64,000 nt of DNA, taken from Desmodesmus armatus. Taxonomy: Eukaryota; Chlorophyta; Chlorophyceae; Sphaeropleales; Scenedesmaceae. Under the pieces are notes generated by a model. It was not told the DNA's origin. It did no database searches and saw nothing but the letters and a program-made list of their open reading frames with translations. The stretch is from assembly GCA_007449985.2 (NCBI GenBank), contig VIIQ02000714.1, forward strand, positions 231,353 to 295,352. Reading direction: 5' to 3'. Made by a program: the position numbers and the translations under genes. Position 1 is the stretch's first letter. Each line of letters begins with the position of its first letter. Positions 33,718-45,121 of the stretch are shown piece by piece.

Positions 33718-35529
33718 TCACCTGCCTGGTGGTGCTGGTGGTGGTGGTGGTGGTGCTGCTGCTGCTGCTGCTGCCTCTGCTGCCTCTGCTGCTGTTGCGG
33801 CTGCCGGTGCTGCGCTGGGAGCGAGGAGTGTCACGCTTGCAACAGCAGCGGACGCAGCAGCTGCCCTGGCTGCCGCCACAGCTGCTTCACTTGCTGCCTC
33901 ACCCGCTGCCTGACCCATCACTTCCAATGCAGCCTGCACTGCAGCACTGACAGCAGCATCGATTGCAGAGGCAGTGATGGCTGCTGCAGATGAATGCAGC
34001 TGCTGCTCAGCTGCCTTCAGCTGCTGCTCAGCTGCCCTCAGCTGCTGCTCACTGAGCAGCTGAGCTGCCCTAAGCTGCTGATGGCTTCCTGCAATACCCA
34101 GCAGCAGCTGCTGCAGCTCTGGCCACCGCGCCTCTAGCTCACTCACCCTGCCTTCACCCGCCCCCCACCGCCCAAGCACCTCATTTGCTACAGATTGATT
34201 TGCCAGCACTGCAGCGGCTGCAGGCCTGTCCCGTGCTATGAGAGCCTTGAGCACCACAATGGCCAGGTCTATATGGCCTGCTGCTGCAGCTGCCACAGCT
34301 GCCATTGACATGGCCTCAGCTGTGGTTTGTGGAGCAGCCAACAGTACCTGCACCACATCTGTGTGTTTTTGGGCTGCTGCAAGGGACAGGGCTGTACAGC
34401 CCTGTGCATCAGTAGCATTCACTGCTGCATGAGCATCCAATAACAGCTGCACCACTTCAGTGTGCCCATTCTGAGCTGCCCAGTGCAGAGCTGTCATGCC
34501 CTGTGCGTCCGCAGCACCCACTGCTGCATGCGCACCCACCAACAGCTGCGCAGCTGCTGTGTGCCCATTCTCAGCTGCCACGTGCAGAGCTGTCGTGCCA
34601 TCTATGTCTGCAGCATCCACTGCTGCATGCGCACCCAGCAACAGCTGCACAGCTGCCGTGTGCCCCTTCTGAGCTGCCACGTACAGGGCTGTCACGCCAT
34701 GTGCGATGGCATCCACAGCTGCACCCGCACCCAGCAACAGCTGCACAGCTGCCGTGTCCCCGCCCTCAGCTGCCGCGTGCAGGGGTGTCGCGCCACCTGC
34801 GCCTGCAGCATCCACTGCTGCGTGCGCACCAACTAACAGCTGCACAAGTGCGATGTTGCCGTAATAAGCTGCCGTGTGCAGGGCTGTCATGCCGTGTGAG
34901 TCTGCAGCATCCACTGCTGCATGCGCACCCAGCAACAGCTGCACAACTGCATTGTGCCCACTCTGAGCTGCCAAATGCAGAGCTGTCGCACCCTTTGAGG
35001 CGGCAGCATCCACTGCTGCACCCGCACCAAGCAACAGCTGCACAGCTGCCGTTTGCCCCTGACCAGCTGCAAGGTGCAGAGCTGTCATGCCCTGTGTGTC
35101 CACAGCATCCACTGCTGCACCCGCATCCAGCAACAGCTGCACTGCTGCCGTGTGCCCATTCTGAGCTGCCAAATGCAGAGCTGTCGGGACGCCGAAGCTA
35201 CCTTCGTCGTTCGCGCCATATGTGCTGGCAGCGTCCACTGCTGCATGTGCACTCAGCAACAGCTGCACTGCTGCCGTGTGCCCATTCTCAGCTGCAATGT
35301 GCAGAGCTGTCATGCCCTGTGCGTCCGCAGCATCCACTGCTGCATGCGCACCCAGCAACAGCTGCACAAGTGCGATGTGGCCGTAACCAGCTGCCATTTG
35401 CAGAGCTGTCACACCCTGCTCGTCTGCAGCATCCACTGACGCTCCTGAGAGCAGTAGCTGTTGTGCTGCTGGTGCATCACCCTCCCGCACTGCTTTGCAG
35501 AGAGCGTCAAAAGAGGATGCGTGTTCCAT
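33718..35529 (-). CDS. Ankyrin-repeat protein with coiled coil, intronless
   Basis: 603 residues in one open frame; start MEHASSFDALCKAVREGD. An N-terminal cap repeat is followed by 11 full ankyrin repeats of 33 residues (consensus GxTALHLAAQNGHTAAVQLL), to about residue 400. The fourth unit has a nine-residue insert (STYGANDEG). The rest is a helical segment, then a Gln/Ala/Glu-rich coiled coil (QQLRAAEQQLKAAEQQL) and an Ala-rich tail ending in a polyproline stretch (PPPPPPAPPGR). No transmembrane segment or enzymatic domain is seen, so a cytosolic or nuclear scaffold is likely. Repeats are highly alike at DNA level, suggesting recent internal expansion or gene conversion. It shares 5' sequence with the second ankyrin gene at 37849. 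Confidence 0.9.
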   Translation of the reverse strand: MEHASSFDALCKAVREGDAPAAQQLLLSGASVDAADEQGVTALQMAAGYGHIALVQLLLGAHAAVDAADAQGMTALHIAAENGHTAAVQLLLSAHAAVDAASTYGANDEGSFGVPTALHLAAQNGHTAAVQLLLDAGAAVDAVDTQGMTALHLAAGQGQTAAVQLLLGAGAAVDAAASKGATALHLAAQSGHNAVVQLLLGAHAAVDAADSHGMTALHTAAYYGNIALVQLLVGAHAAVDAAGAGGATPLHAAAEGGDTAAVQLLLGAGAAVDAIAHGVTALYVAAQKGHTAAVQLLLGAHAAVDAADIDGTTALHVAAENGHTAAAQLLVGAHAAVGAADAQGMTALHWAAQNGHTEVVQLLLDAHAAVNATDAQGCTALSLAAAQKHTDVVQVLLAAPQTTAEAMSMAAVAAAAAGHIDLAIVVLKALIARDRPAAAAVLANQSVANEVLGRWGAGEGRVSELEARWPELQQLLLGIAGSHQQLRAAQLLSEQQLRAAEQQLKAAEQQLHSSAAAITASAIDAAVSAAVQAALEVMGQAAGEAASEAAVAAARAAAASAAVASVTLLAPSAAPAAATAAEAAEAAAAAAAPPPPPPAPPGR

Positions 35530-35715
35530 GGTGAGCGCGGTTGGGAAAAAAGAAGACGATGAGCTTTTGACAGGACGAGCATCACAACTCTACTTTGGTC
35601 GTCCCTATGCTGACGCTGTGACGTAACGCAGTCACTTGCGCCACAGATACATTTGGGATTTGATACATCTCGCAAGGAATAATAAATAGCTTACAATATT
35701 TTGATGCATAGTAAA
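35530..35715 (-). promoter_or_regulatory. Conserved upstream region of the ankyrin gene
   Basis: These ~180 bases match the sequence upstream of the second ankyrin gene (37850-38035) at about 80 per cent, with shared blocks such as CTACTTTGGTCGTCC, GCTGACGCTGTGACGTAAC and TACATCTCGCAAG (plus-strand reading). TGACGT-type bZIP motifs and an A/T-rich stretch (35677-35700) that may serve as the TATA region are in the conserved part. Confidence 0.55.
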
Positions 35716-37049
35716 GAGCGCCGTAATGACCCTGCGATGGCACCCAAGACTTGGCAGTGCCAGGCCTCTTCAACACATGTGCAGAAGGCTGCCTCGATAG
35801 GTTGTCACCCTGTGTAAGCTGGACGCCAAAAGCTCAGGTCTGCATGTGTTCTGGCGACAACCTGCTCTCCCTCGGGCAACAGGATGCAGGCAGGGTGCAT
35901 TCAGCTGTATGCGAAGGCCCTCCGTTTGGAGCAGATGCAATCGTGTTTGTTGCTACCATGTGCCAGCAGGCATAAGCTAAGCACCTGCTGTCACTTGCCT
36001 CCACCACGCTCCTTCGTGAATATTCCTTGTGCCCGCTGATGTCTTATTTTATCAAATATCAAGTAGCCCATCACGTTGAGAGTGCTCAGTGAAAACAGCT
36101 GTTGCTGACAAAAGGTGCATCAGCGTAAATCAAGAAAGTGTCGTGTTTGCCTCCTGACGGCATGACATGCGCCTGCATGCACTGGCAGTGCAGAGTGCCC
36201 TGACCCAGGAGCCAGGGCCCTCATGGCGGTTCAACAGGCTGAGCGCAACATGTACAATTCCCAAACCAGCATGCGTGCACAAAACCATCATGATGTTGCA
36301 TTGTCAACAGGAACCGACCAGGTATCAAATGCCGGACACACCTTCAAGCATAGCATGCAAGCTGCACCAAGAAACCTGCGTCGCTACACCTATTTCGCGC
36401 ATCAAAGTTGTCAGCGCAGCCAACACCAGCAGACATTGAAGTCCTTTGAATGCTTGCACAGCTTCGAACTGCTTCAGATCAAATGTGCAGCACGCTTGTT
36501 GAAGGTGTTTCACACACAGATGCCACATCAGTTTGTGGCACAAACACTGCCTCCCTGCCATGTTGTTACTGTTACTGTTACTGTTACTGTTACATGGTTC
36601 AGGATGAGCCTGAACACCCATAGGGAGCCAACGAGGCTCATGGGGCATCAGCATCATATAACGCATCTGAACAGACATTGTAGTACTCGTCTGAGAATGC
36701 ACTGACGAACATATCGGAAGCGTCGGGGGCCAACCCATCCTCAGCAACAACCATGAGGGTATCAGCTTCCTCAGCTGATAGCCCCTCAGCAAACAAAACC
36801 TCCAATGGAGGGTTGGACCACCGACGCTGGCCACACTCACACAGAAAGCCTTTGCGGCTCCAACACGATGGGCAGGCTGTGCCGCACCACGGCCATGCGG
36901 CATGCGGCATGCGGCATGAAGGACCGCAACTGGGTTGCAGACACATTGCTTCATCCATCCACCAAAGTCAGCAAAAAGAGCAGCACGCGAGCGCCTCAAA
37001 ACATCATAAGCCTCACACTCAGCAATCATGCGCATCTCATGTCCTTCGC
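35716..37049. other. Intergenic, possible decayed coding fragments
   Basis: A (TTACTG)n-type hexamer microsatellite lies at 36561-36592. On the minus strand at 36638-37035 two frames contain coding-like pieces (ALFADFGGWM; KGFLCECGQRRWSNPPLEVL; LSAEEADTLMVVAEDG). They suggest a frameshifted relic, perhaps of a transposon, but I cannot name it. Confidence 0.3.
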
Positions 37050-37420
37050 CCTGTTACATCACAGGGTTGAGGCTCACAGCGCCATCATGCTGAGCATGCA
37101 AGTGTGGAAGCCCTGTGTCCTCACAACCAAAATGTAGCACTGCTCTCTTGCTTCCCAAACTAAGCCGCAAGCAGTCACTGCTGGCAGCCTGGCAGTCACA
37201 GGCTGGCAGCCTGGCTGGCCCACTCAAGACAAGGAAGCTGCCTTGTCAGGCTTGCTCATAGTCGTGGCTTTGGTCGCCCCAGTAGGGATCTCAACAACAA
37301 TGCCCAACTCACACCACCATGCTCGTTGTGCCTCCTTCCGCAAGACAACAAAAGGTCGGACCTGGTGCGTTGCACGAACAGTCAGCAACAGCACCCTTAG
37401 GGGGTGTTTGCTGCAGACCA
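37050..37420 (-). other. Cysteine-rich-family 3' flank, inverted
   Basis: Read on the minus strand this matches the 3' flanks of the cysteine-rich genes: GCCATGATG after the stop, GACTGTCC-like blocks, TTGTTGAAGGAGGCACAA-like sequence at about 37330-37350, and GTGCTACA...GGTTGTGAGGACACA at about 37115-37140. It shows that the fusion gene next to it acquired the whole 3' part of a family member, not just a few codons. Confidence 0.65.
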
Positions 37421-37849
37421 TCATGGCTCAGCCAGACCTGGCCCAGGTGCAGGCCCGGGCGTGGGGACAATCTTGGTGGTTGTGTCAAGGGCGGAGTCGG
37501 GTGCATTGCACTTGTCCTTGGTGCAGCACTGCACCTGTGCGTCTGCAGCGTCCGCTGCTGCATGTGCACTCAGCAACAGCTGCGCAACTGCGATGTGGCC
37601 GTGCTGAGCTGCCAAATGCATGGCAGTGTAGCCGCTAGCACTACTCGCAGAATCTACTGCAGCATGCGCAGCCAGCAGTAATTGGACCACTGCTGTGTGC
37701 CCATTCTGAGCTGCCAAATGCAGAGCTGTCACACACTGCTCGTCTGCAGCATCCACTGGAGCTCCTGAGAGCAGTAGCTGTCGTGTTGCTGGTGCATCAC
37801 CCTCCCGCGCTGCTTTGCAGAGAGCTTCAAAAGAGGATGCGTGCTCCAT
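37421..37849 (-). CDS. Chimeric gene: ankyrin repeats fused in frame to the tail of the cysteine-rich protein
   Basis: 142 residues. Residues 1-105 match the start of the long ankyrin protein (MEHASSFEALCKAAREGD, then about three repeats, with a SASSASGY variation). At ADAADAQ the frame passes directly into VQCCTKDKCNAPDSALDTTT, the C-terminal third of the secreted family, and stops at the family's stop position. The 5' flank is that of the ankyrin gene and the 3' flank that of the cysteine-rich gene. The junction lies at about 37530 in the shared string CAGGTGCAG. The product lacks a signal peptide, so the CC-x4-CN motif would end up in the cytosol. Two shared ancestral borders and an open frame make a real fusion likely; whether it is expressed is unknown. 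Confidence 0.8.
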   Translation of the reverse strand: MEHASSFEALCKAAREGDAPATRQLLLSGAPVDAADEQCVTALHLAAQNGHTAVVQLLLAAHAAVDSASSASGYTAMHLAAQHGHIAVAQLLLSAHAAADAADAQVQCCTKDKCNAPDSALDTTTKIVPTPGPAPGPGLAEP

Positions 37850-38035
37850 GGTGAGCGCAGTTGGAAAAATATAGAAGACGATCAGCTTTTGAAAGGACGA
37901 GCAACACAACTCTACTTTGGTCGTCCTTATGCTGACGCTGTGACGTAACATTAACGCAGTCACTTGCGTCACGGATATGGATGAAATACATCTCGCAAGT
38001 AATAAGAAATAGCTTACACAACGTTGATGCATAGT
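37850..38035 (-). promoter_or_regulatory. Upstream region of the chimeric ankyrin gene
   Basis: Conserved with 35530-35715. It lies head to head with the upstream region of cysteine-rich gene 3, so the two genes are divergent with about 670 bases between their start codons. Confidence 0.5.
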
Positions 38036-38107
38036 TAACGCCTAAAGCCCTGCGTCGCCATAAGCCGACCGACAGCGCTGCCATCTTGGTCTTCTCCTCA
38101 TCCACCA

Positions 38108-38250
38108 GGAGAACCCTTGGTGGATTGGAACCCCGGGTGCTGTTGCCCTCGGCTTCGGCGAAGCCAAGTGGGTTGGTTGAACGCGACCCGGTCGCGACGG
38201 ACCTTGGAACCCCGGGTGCTGTTGCCCTCGGCTTCGGGGAAGCCAAGTAG
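38108..38250. repeat. Tandem duplication of the conserved upstream block of gene 3
   Basis: Two copies of about 78 bases (TGGAACCCCGGGTGCTGTTG, CCCTCGGCTTCGG, GTTGGTTGAACGC) start at about 38126 and 38204. Single copies of the block exist upstream of genes 1 and 2. Between them is CGACCCGGTCGCGACGG, related to the GGTCGCGAC motif at 29574-29600. Confidence 0.7.
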
Positions 38251-38294
38251 GTTGGTTGAACGCCACCCATGCAAGTCCGATGTCGAGTTGCGCC

Positions 38295-38300
38295 TATAAG
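38295..38300 (+). promoter_or_regulatory. TATA box of cysteine-rich gene 3
   Basis: TATAAG in GCCTATAAGAAGATTC. It has the same spacing to the conserved TCTCGCC block (38331) as in gene 2. Confidence 0.7.
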
Positions 38301-38522
38301 AAGATTCAACCAGCGTACTATCCCACCAGTCTCGCCGCACGCATATGCAAACCACCGCCCGTCAATATAGTCTGCTCATCAAGACACGAGCAAGCTCAAG
38401 GTACGCTTGCCTGCGATGCACTCAGAAACGCTCGGCAGCAACTTCGAAGCACGACGCCCGCACCTTGCTGACGCAGCACTGACTTCGTCTTTCCTTTGTG
38501 CTGGCTGCTGCAGTTCCCAGAC

Positions 38523-38912
38523 ATGACCAAGATGGGCCCCCGTGCACTGCTGCTGTTGGGCATGTGCCTGGCAGCATGCCTCAGCCCTGCACTGTCTCTG
38601 CAGTGCTATGTAAACGGCCCCTCGGGCGGTGTGTTTGCCTATGACACCAAGCCCACTACAGAGACACCCAACCCAGCTTGCGTGAGCTACAAATTTGACT
38701 GCACAACACAGCCAGGCTGCAGGCCGGCTGACAATGGGAAGTGGGTCTACTCAGTCACAAAGCTGGAAGAGTGTGCCAAGATCAAGACCTATCCCACAGT
38801 GTACAAGAACGTGCAGTGCTGTGCCAAGGACAAGTGCAATGCACCCGACCCCACCCTTGACACCACCACCAAGATTGTCCCCACGCCCCCTGGTTTGGCT
38901 AAGTCTGGCTAA
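38523..38912 (+). CDS. Small secreted cysteine-rich protein 3, Ly6/uPAR-like pattern
   Basis: 129 residues, differing from protein 2 by only a few residues (MTK for MIK at the start, CRPADNG for CKPADNG, KIKTYP for KLKTYP). It has the same signal peptide, eight mature cysteines and CCAKDKCN end. The 5' UTR intron is 38401-38513. Homology with gene 2 runs from about 38190 to beyond 39050. Homology with the distal 3' flank of gene 1 continues to about 39420, so the duplicated unit was at least 1.2 kb. A TGTAAC motif lies at 39087 in the probable 3' UTR end. Confidence 0.85.
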   Translation: MTKMGPRALLLLGMCLAACLSPALSLQCYVNGPSGGVFAYDTKPTTETPNPACVSYKFDCTTQPGCRPADNGKWVYSVTKLEECAKIKTYPTVYKNVQCCAKDKCNAPDPTLDTTTKIVPTPPGLAKSG

Positions 38913-40936
<2,024 letters not shown>

Positions 40937-41611
40937 CAGTGGGGCAAAAAGTAACTTGTCTAGTTTCAGGGCGCGTGTGGCGGGACCTGCGCTGTATCAA
41001 GCAAAACTACTTGATATATCTGATACCCTGGGACTTTGCTCGGGGGCTCTAGCTGCTGCTGGCTATTGGTCATCCGTCCACATCGCCTAACAACCTTGAC
41101 TGCCAGGATTCGAACTGTAAGGGGGAACGTGGGTGCTGTGCAAACGTTCAAGTGTCTTGGGCGCCTGTTGGTGGCAGTGCGTGGTGTGAGTGTGCAGGTC
41201 GTTGGCCAGCTGCTGCTTGATCGACAGGTTGATCTGCCTGCGCTGCAGCTGCTGCTGTGCGCTGCCTCAAATTCGTCTCTTTACTGCATTCTTTCCTGTA
41301 CATCAGCTATCTCCCCTGGCCAGCGCTGCATTGCGTGTGCAGCAAGGCAGTGTCCCCCCAGACACTGACAGTTGGGCTTTTGCAGCTGCTTGTGTGGAGC
41401 CTGGCAGTGCAGCAGTCGACCCCAGTTTGGTCAAACGGCCCTATCCTGCCCTCAGCACAGGACTCGTGTTCATACAGGTGTGCTGTTACAGGTGTGTGCC
41501 TGCTACTGAAACATGCTGGCAGCCCCTAGCTCTAGCTTGCTGCCTGCTGCTGGCTGCACCACAAGCAAAGTCAAGGTTATTGGCTGTGCCAAGTTACTTT
41601 TTGCCCCACTG
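40937..41611 (+). repeat. Terminal repeat A1 with inverted ends
   Basis: 675 bases, same orientation as A2. Differences from A2 are few (for example TTGACTGCCA versus TTGGCTGCCA, AATTCGTC versus AATTTGTC). The minus strand contains GTTCGAATCC, matching a tRNA B-box, but no complete tRNA fold was found. Because its own ends are inverted repeats, A could move alone as a non-autonomous element. Confidence 0.8.
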
Positions 41612-42858
41612 CACTTTCACCAAGGAGAGGCTGGCAAATGCTCAGGCTGCATGGATCTAGCAGGACTCCACCATAGATGTGTATCCCCTGAAGAGTCCTT
41701 TCTGCACACCTGGGTCGAGGGTGCCCTCCTGCTCCATGATTGCAAGCCAGTGCTGCTGCTAGAGGATCTGCAGCAGCAATGCCCCAGTGCTGAACGCGTC
41801 CCGTGCCTTTGCTTGTGCCCAGAGTGCACTGGAAGCTGAACAATTTGCCACTGTTTGCCTGGCCTTTTGACGCCGCTGCTTGTGTGCAGAATTATCGAAG
41901 TGACGGGGGTGATTCAGCTACGGAACAGCACGTCCTGCCAGGTGCGTTGATCTGCTGCGTGGACGTAGGGTTGATTTGATGAGATTGATTAGAACCAGCT
42001 GCGCGTAATCAAGGCTGGAAGTGCAGTCCACAGGAAGGGCACGTTGCAGATTGTGTCCGAGGTTGGGCTGTGTGTGCGCAAACGGCAGCAGGATGCATCT
42101 GCAACACGCAATCATGGCAGACGTATGAATTGCAATTGCGAATTGCGTGCGTGCTGCGTAACAGCATGCACTTTGAAACACTGAACAGCTGCCATGCTGT
42201 TCACACCTGTCAGCCTGGCATGCACATACAAGCATGTTGCCCATTCTAAACAAATGCAGAAAAACCACTCTAGTTACCGTGACAAACACATCAGCACCCT
42301 GTCAGCCAGGGGCTGTGCTGACCTGTGCCCAGTACTGCTATGTACTGCCTGCAGATCGCCAACTGCCACTGCGCAGGACAGACAGCAGCAGCACTACCAG
42401 GAAGCAGTGCAGATGCCTCGTGCCAGGTGGGTTGAAAGGAATTGAGCACATTTGCAGTGCTGGGAATGCAGCTGCTGGGATCCCCAATCTCTCACAGCAG
42501 CAGGTGCTCAACCACACGCACGTACTCTGGAAAAATGACAGCACAGCAGCTGCGCCAACGCGCGCGCGCGCAGCGCGTGGACTGGGCATGCATGCCAGCA
42601 CCAACAGCAGGCTGCTGGCTCATGCCCAGGAGGCAGTATACCCAAGACTAGTAAAACACACACCATGGGCCCATACACGCCTGTCGAGAAGGCAAGCAAA
42701 GCTTGCACATAACAGGCTGAGGCAAGCCCAGCACAGTGCACAGGAGTAGTGCGCAGCAGCAACAACACCTTGCATGCATGCACACCCAAGAAAGCAGCAG
42801 CAGCTGGGTGCAGCTGCAAATGTGCTGCAGATGTGCCCTAGTGTGCCCCTCACCCCAC

Positions 42859-45121
42859 TCAACGAGCAAAGGCGTTGGGGTAATCGCCCCCAGCCCCCAC
42901 ACACACACGGTGCTTCTCATCCAAGTAAGAAACACCCTGTGGGGTCTTCAGCATCTGCCACAGCTGAGGGAGCCCTGCCACATCCTTCTCCACATGCTGA
43001 GCCCAGCCATACGTAGGCAGATTGTAAAAGACCTTGCGCACCATGTCCTGCAACTTGGTGTGGTCATCAAGGAGGCTCCAATCCTCATACAGCTGGCACC
43101 TGAGGTGGTGCTTCACAGTACCAAACAGGTGCTCAATAGGCCTGTTCAAGTCATGGCTGTAGGAGGGCAGAGGCAGCTTACAGCCATTGACAAGGCAATC
43201 AATCGTGTCGGTGGGGTCATTGGGGTTCACCACCACTTCCCACGTGGCAGTTGCCTGGACGGCGTCATTGTCATAAGACAACCAGAAGTTATCAAGATTA
43301 GTTACTTTGTTCCACTCCTTGACTATGTGGTAGAGGTTGTTCTCAAATTCCTCCCTGGTCATCTTCCCTGCCTTGCGGCTGCCGTCTTGAATCTGCAGGG
43401 AAGCAAAAAGGAGGCGGGGCACGGGGAAGCTGCCTCAGTGGAAGTTCAGGGCGCTACGTGCCATGCGGGGGGAGGGGCTCAGGGTTGAGAAGTATGGCAG
43501 TGATGGGGCTGAGCTGTGGTTCCCTGATGGCACCTCCCTGCCAGTTGGCCACTACTCAGGAGAGTACCAGTTGCATTGGCGGCTCCAAGGGTGTCCCCGT
43601 GGCACCCCCCACCTGCGCGTGGCAACTAGCACAACAGTGCGGGACCCCTGTGATCTGTGGTGTGCCTTCTGTATGTACAGTGAGGAGGCATGGAGGCAGC
43701 AGGGCATGCGTGTGCTACCAGCCTGTGAGCTGAGCTTCATGGACCTGTTGAGGAGGTGGGGGGTGGACAGGGAGTTCAGCCTTCAGGTGGTGCCGGCTTT
43801 TTGGCCGTGGCCCATGGACTTCTTCCACATGCAGCAGGGGTACTTTGTGCAGGTGGATGGGAGGTGCCATTGGGTTGCTATGTACCACCACAGCACATGG
43901 GTGGTGTTGTGGCGCGACATGATGCAGAACATGGCAGCAGTGCAGCAAGGTGGTCGGTTGGTGCGGGTGCACACAGAGGATCTTGGTAATGCTGACTGCA
44001 TTGCTGTCGCCCTTGAGTCTGCGGCAATGGGCTACACCCTTGTGCTGACACCCTCATATAGTACAGCCCTAGTGCGCTGGGGTTCCTTTGATGTGCCCTA
44101 TTTGCAGCTGCTGAAGTGGTTAGTTCCCAACTGCCAGGGTCACACTGACGGTTACGGCAATCACACAATTTCCCCAATGTAACAGGCTCACCTCGTACTC
44201 CATGTCCCGCTCTACCGCATTGCCATCCAGCCTTGTGTTGATGTGCCGTTGGATCTTGGTCGTCCCAGTGGTAAACTCCATGTACACCACACCCCCTCTG
44301 TGCGCAAAGGCGGGGTGGGCGGTCACTGCAACAATGAACTTCACAGTGACATGCTTGTGGCCCTTTTTCAGCTTCCTCGGCACCACATCAGAGAAGTTGA
44401 GGTCATGCTTGTCACACCAGACAAAAACATCAGACTCAGTGTACTTGTCGACAGTGAATGAAGACTCATCAATGTAAATGGTGTGGTTCAAGAATGCTGG
44501 CCAACCCTCTTGAATGCCCAAACAGTGCTTGGCGTAGTCCACACGCTCCTGCAATTCCTGTGTTGTGAAGGAGTGCTTGAAGAACAGCTTGCGGCGCACA
44601 AGGGAGGGGTCAGCGTCGTGCATGGCATGCAGCAGCTGGTCTGAAAACTTGAGGCCGTTGTTGTTCATAATTTCCTTCAAACGGGGGCTCTCCCTGATGG
44701 CCTCTCCCAGGCTGGTGAAGTGTACCCTGTGCTGGACTGTGTTGCCCTTCACTTTCTCCTCAACAAGCTTCCCCTCCTTGCAAATCTGAGCTGCTTCAAG
44801 AGCCTCCTTCTCGTTGCATTTGCGACTACGGCCAGACCTGTGTGCATCGTCCACACTCCCGTTCTCAATCCAATGACCCCACCAGGTGCGCAAGTAGTTG
44901 AAATCTTTGCTACCAATGAACTGCTGCTCGTCCTCTGGCAGCTGCTGATTGAGAGAGTCAAGAATGCCCTTCAGGGCATGGTGCGCCTTGGCAAAGTCTG
45001 GCCCAGCTTGCCCCAGAAACATGAAGCACAACATGCACCCCAACACCCTCACCCCCGTCTTTTTCCGGGCGTACTTGGTGCCCCTGACATGCTCTCGCAG
45101 CAATTCCTCTGCGCAGCGCAA
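42859..45121 (-). CDS. DDE transposase, copy 1, two exons (Tc1/mariner/IS630-like)
   Basis: Exon 1 is 45121-44192 and exon 2 is 43392-42859; the phase-0 GT-AG intron is 799 bases and the product 487 residues. A helix-turn-helix-type region lies around residues 90-115 (DDAHRSGRSRKCNEKEALEA). The DDE core is visible: TIYIDESS (D218), FWLSYDND (D351) and YSHDLNRPIEHLFGTVK (E397). The last motif is the one preceding the catalytic Glu in Tc1/mariner and IS630 enzymes. The D-E spacing of about 45 is longer than the 34-38 usual there. All three acidic residues are present and the frame is intact, so the protein may be active. The intron contains the antisense nuclease-like ORF. Confidence 0.85.
43463..44182 (+). 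CDS. Vsr/DUF559-like PD-(D/E)XK nuclease candidate, copy 1, antisense within the transposase intron
   Basis: 239 residues from the first ATG, but the frame is open from 43391 and reads KLPQWKFRALRAMRGEGLRV, which looks coding. An upstream exon or non-ATG-proximal start is therefore possible. Seen motifs: CDLWCAFC (possible metal-binding cysteines), PMDFFHMQQGYFVQVDGRCH (D...xQVDG, where Vsr-like nucleases have D...xEVDG or FVDG), then LWRDMMQNMAAVQQGGRLVR and VHTEDL, matching the RD-x3-N-x3-L...GWRVLRVWExDL end of Vsr/DUF559 enzymes. Assignment rests on these motifs only. The stop codon overlaps a TGTAA polyadenylation motif (44178-44182). It lies wholly inside the transposase intron on the other strand. 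Confidence 0.6.
   Translation: MRGEGLRVEKYGSDGAELWFPDGTSLPVGHYSGEYQLHWRLQGCPRGTPHLRVATSTTVRDPCDLWCAFCMYSEEAWRQQGMRVLPACELSFMDLLRRWGVDREFSLQVVPAFWPWPMDFFHMQQGYFVQVDGRCHWVAMYHHSTWVVLWRDMMQNMAAVQQGGRLVRVHTEDLGNADCIAVALESAAMGYTLVLTPSYSTALVRWGSFDVPYLQLLKWLVPNCQGHTDGYGNHTISPM

Noticed and set aside
34503..35534. 343-codon plus-strand frame opposite the ankyrin gene
   Set aside because: It is the antisense shadow of the regular ankyrin repeat and has no recognisable domain.
41095..41115. tRNA in terminal repeat A
   Set aside because: GTTCGAATCC matches a B-box, but flanking stems do not pair; kept only as a note under A1.
42736..43488. 250-codon plus frame in the transposon (and its copy at 46352)
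   Set aside because: It is the antisense of transposase exon 2, which has the DDE motifs.
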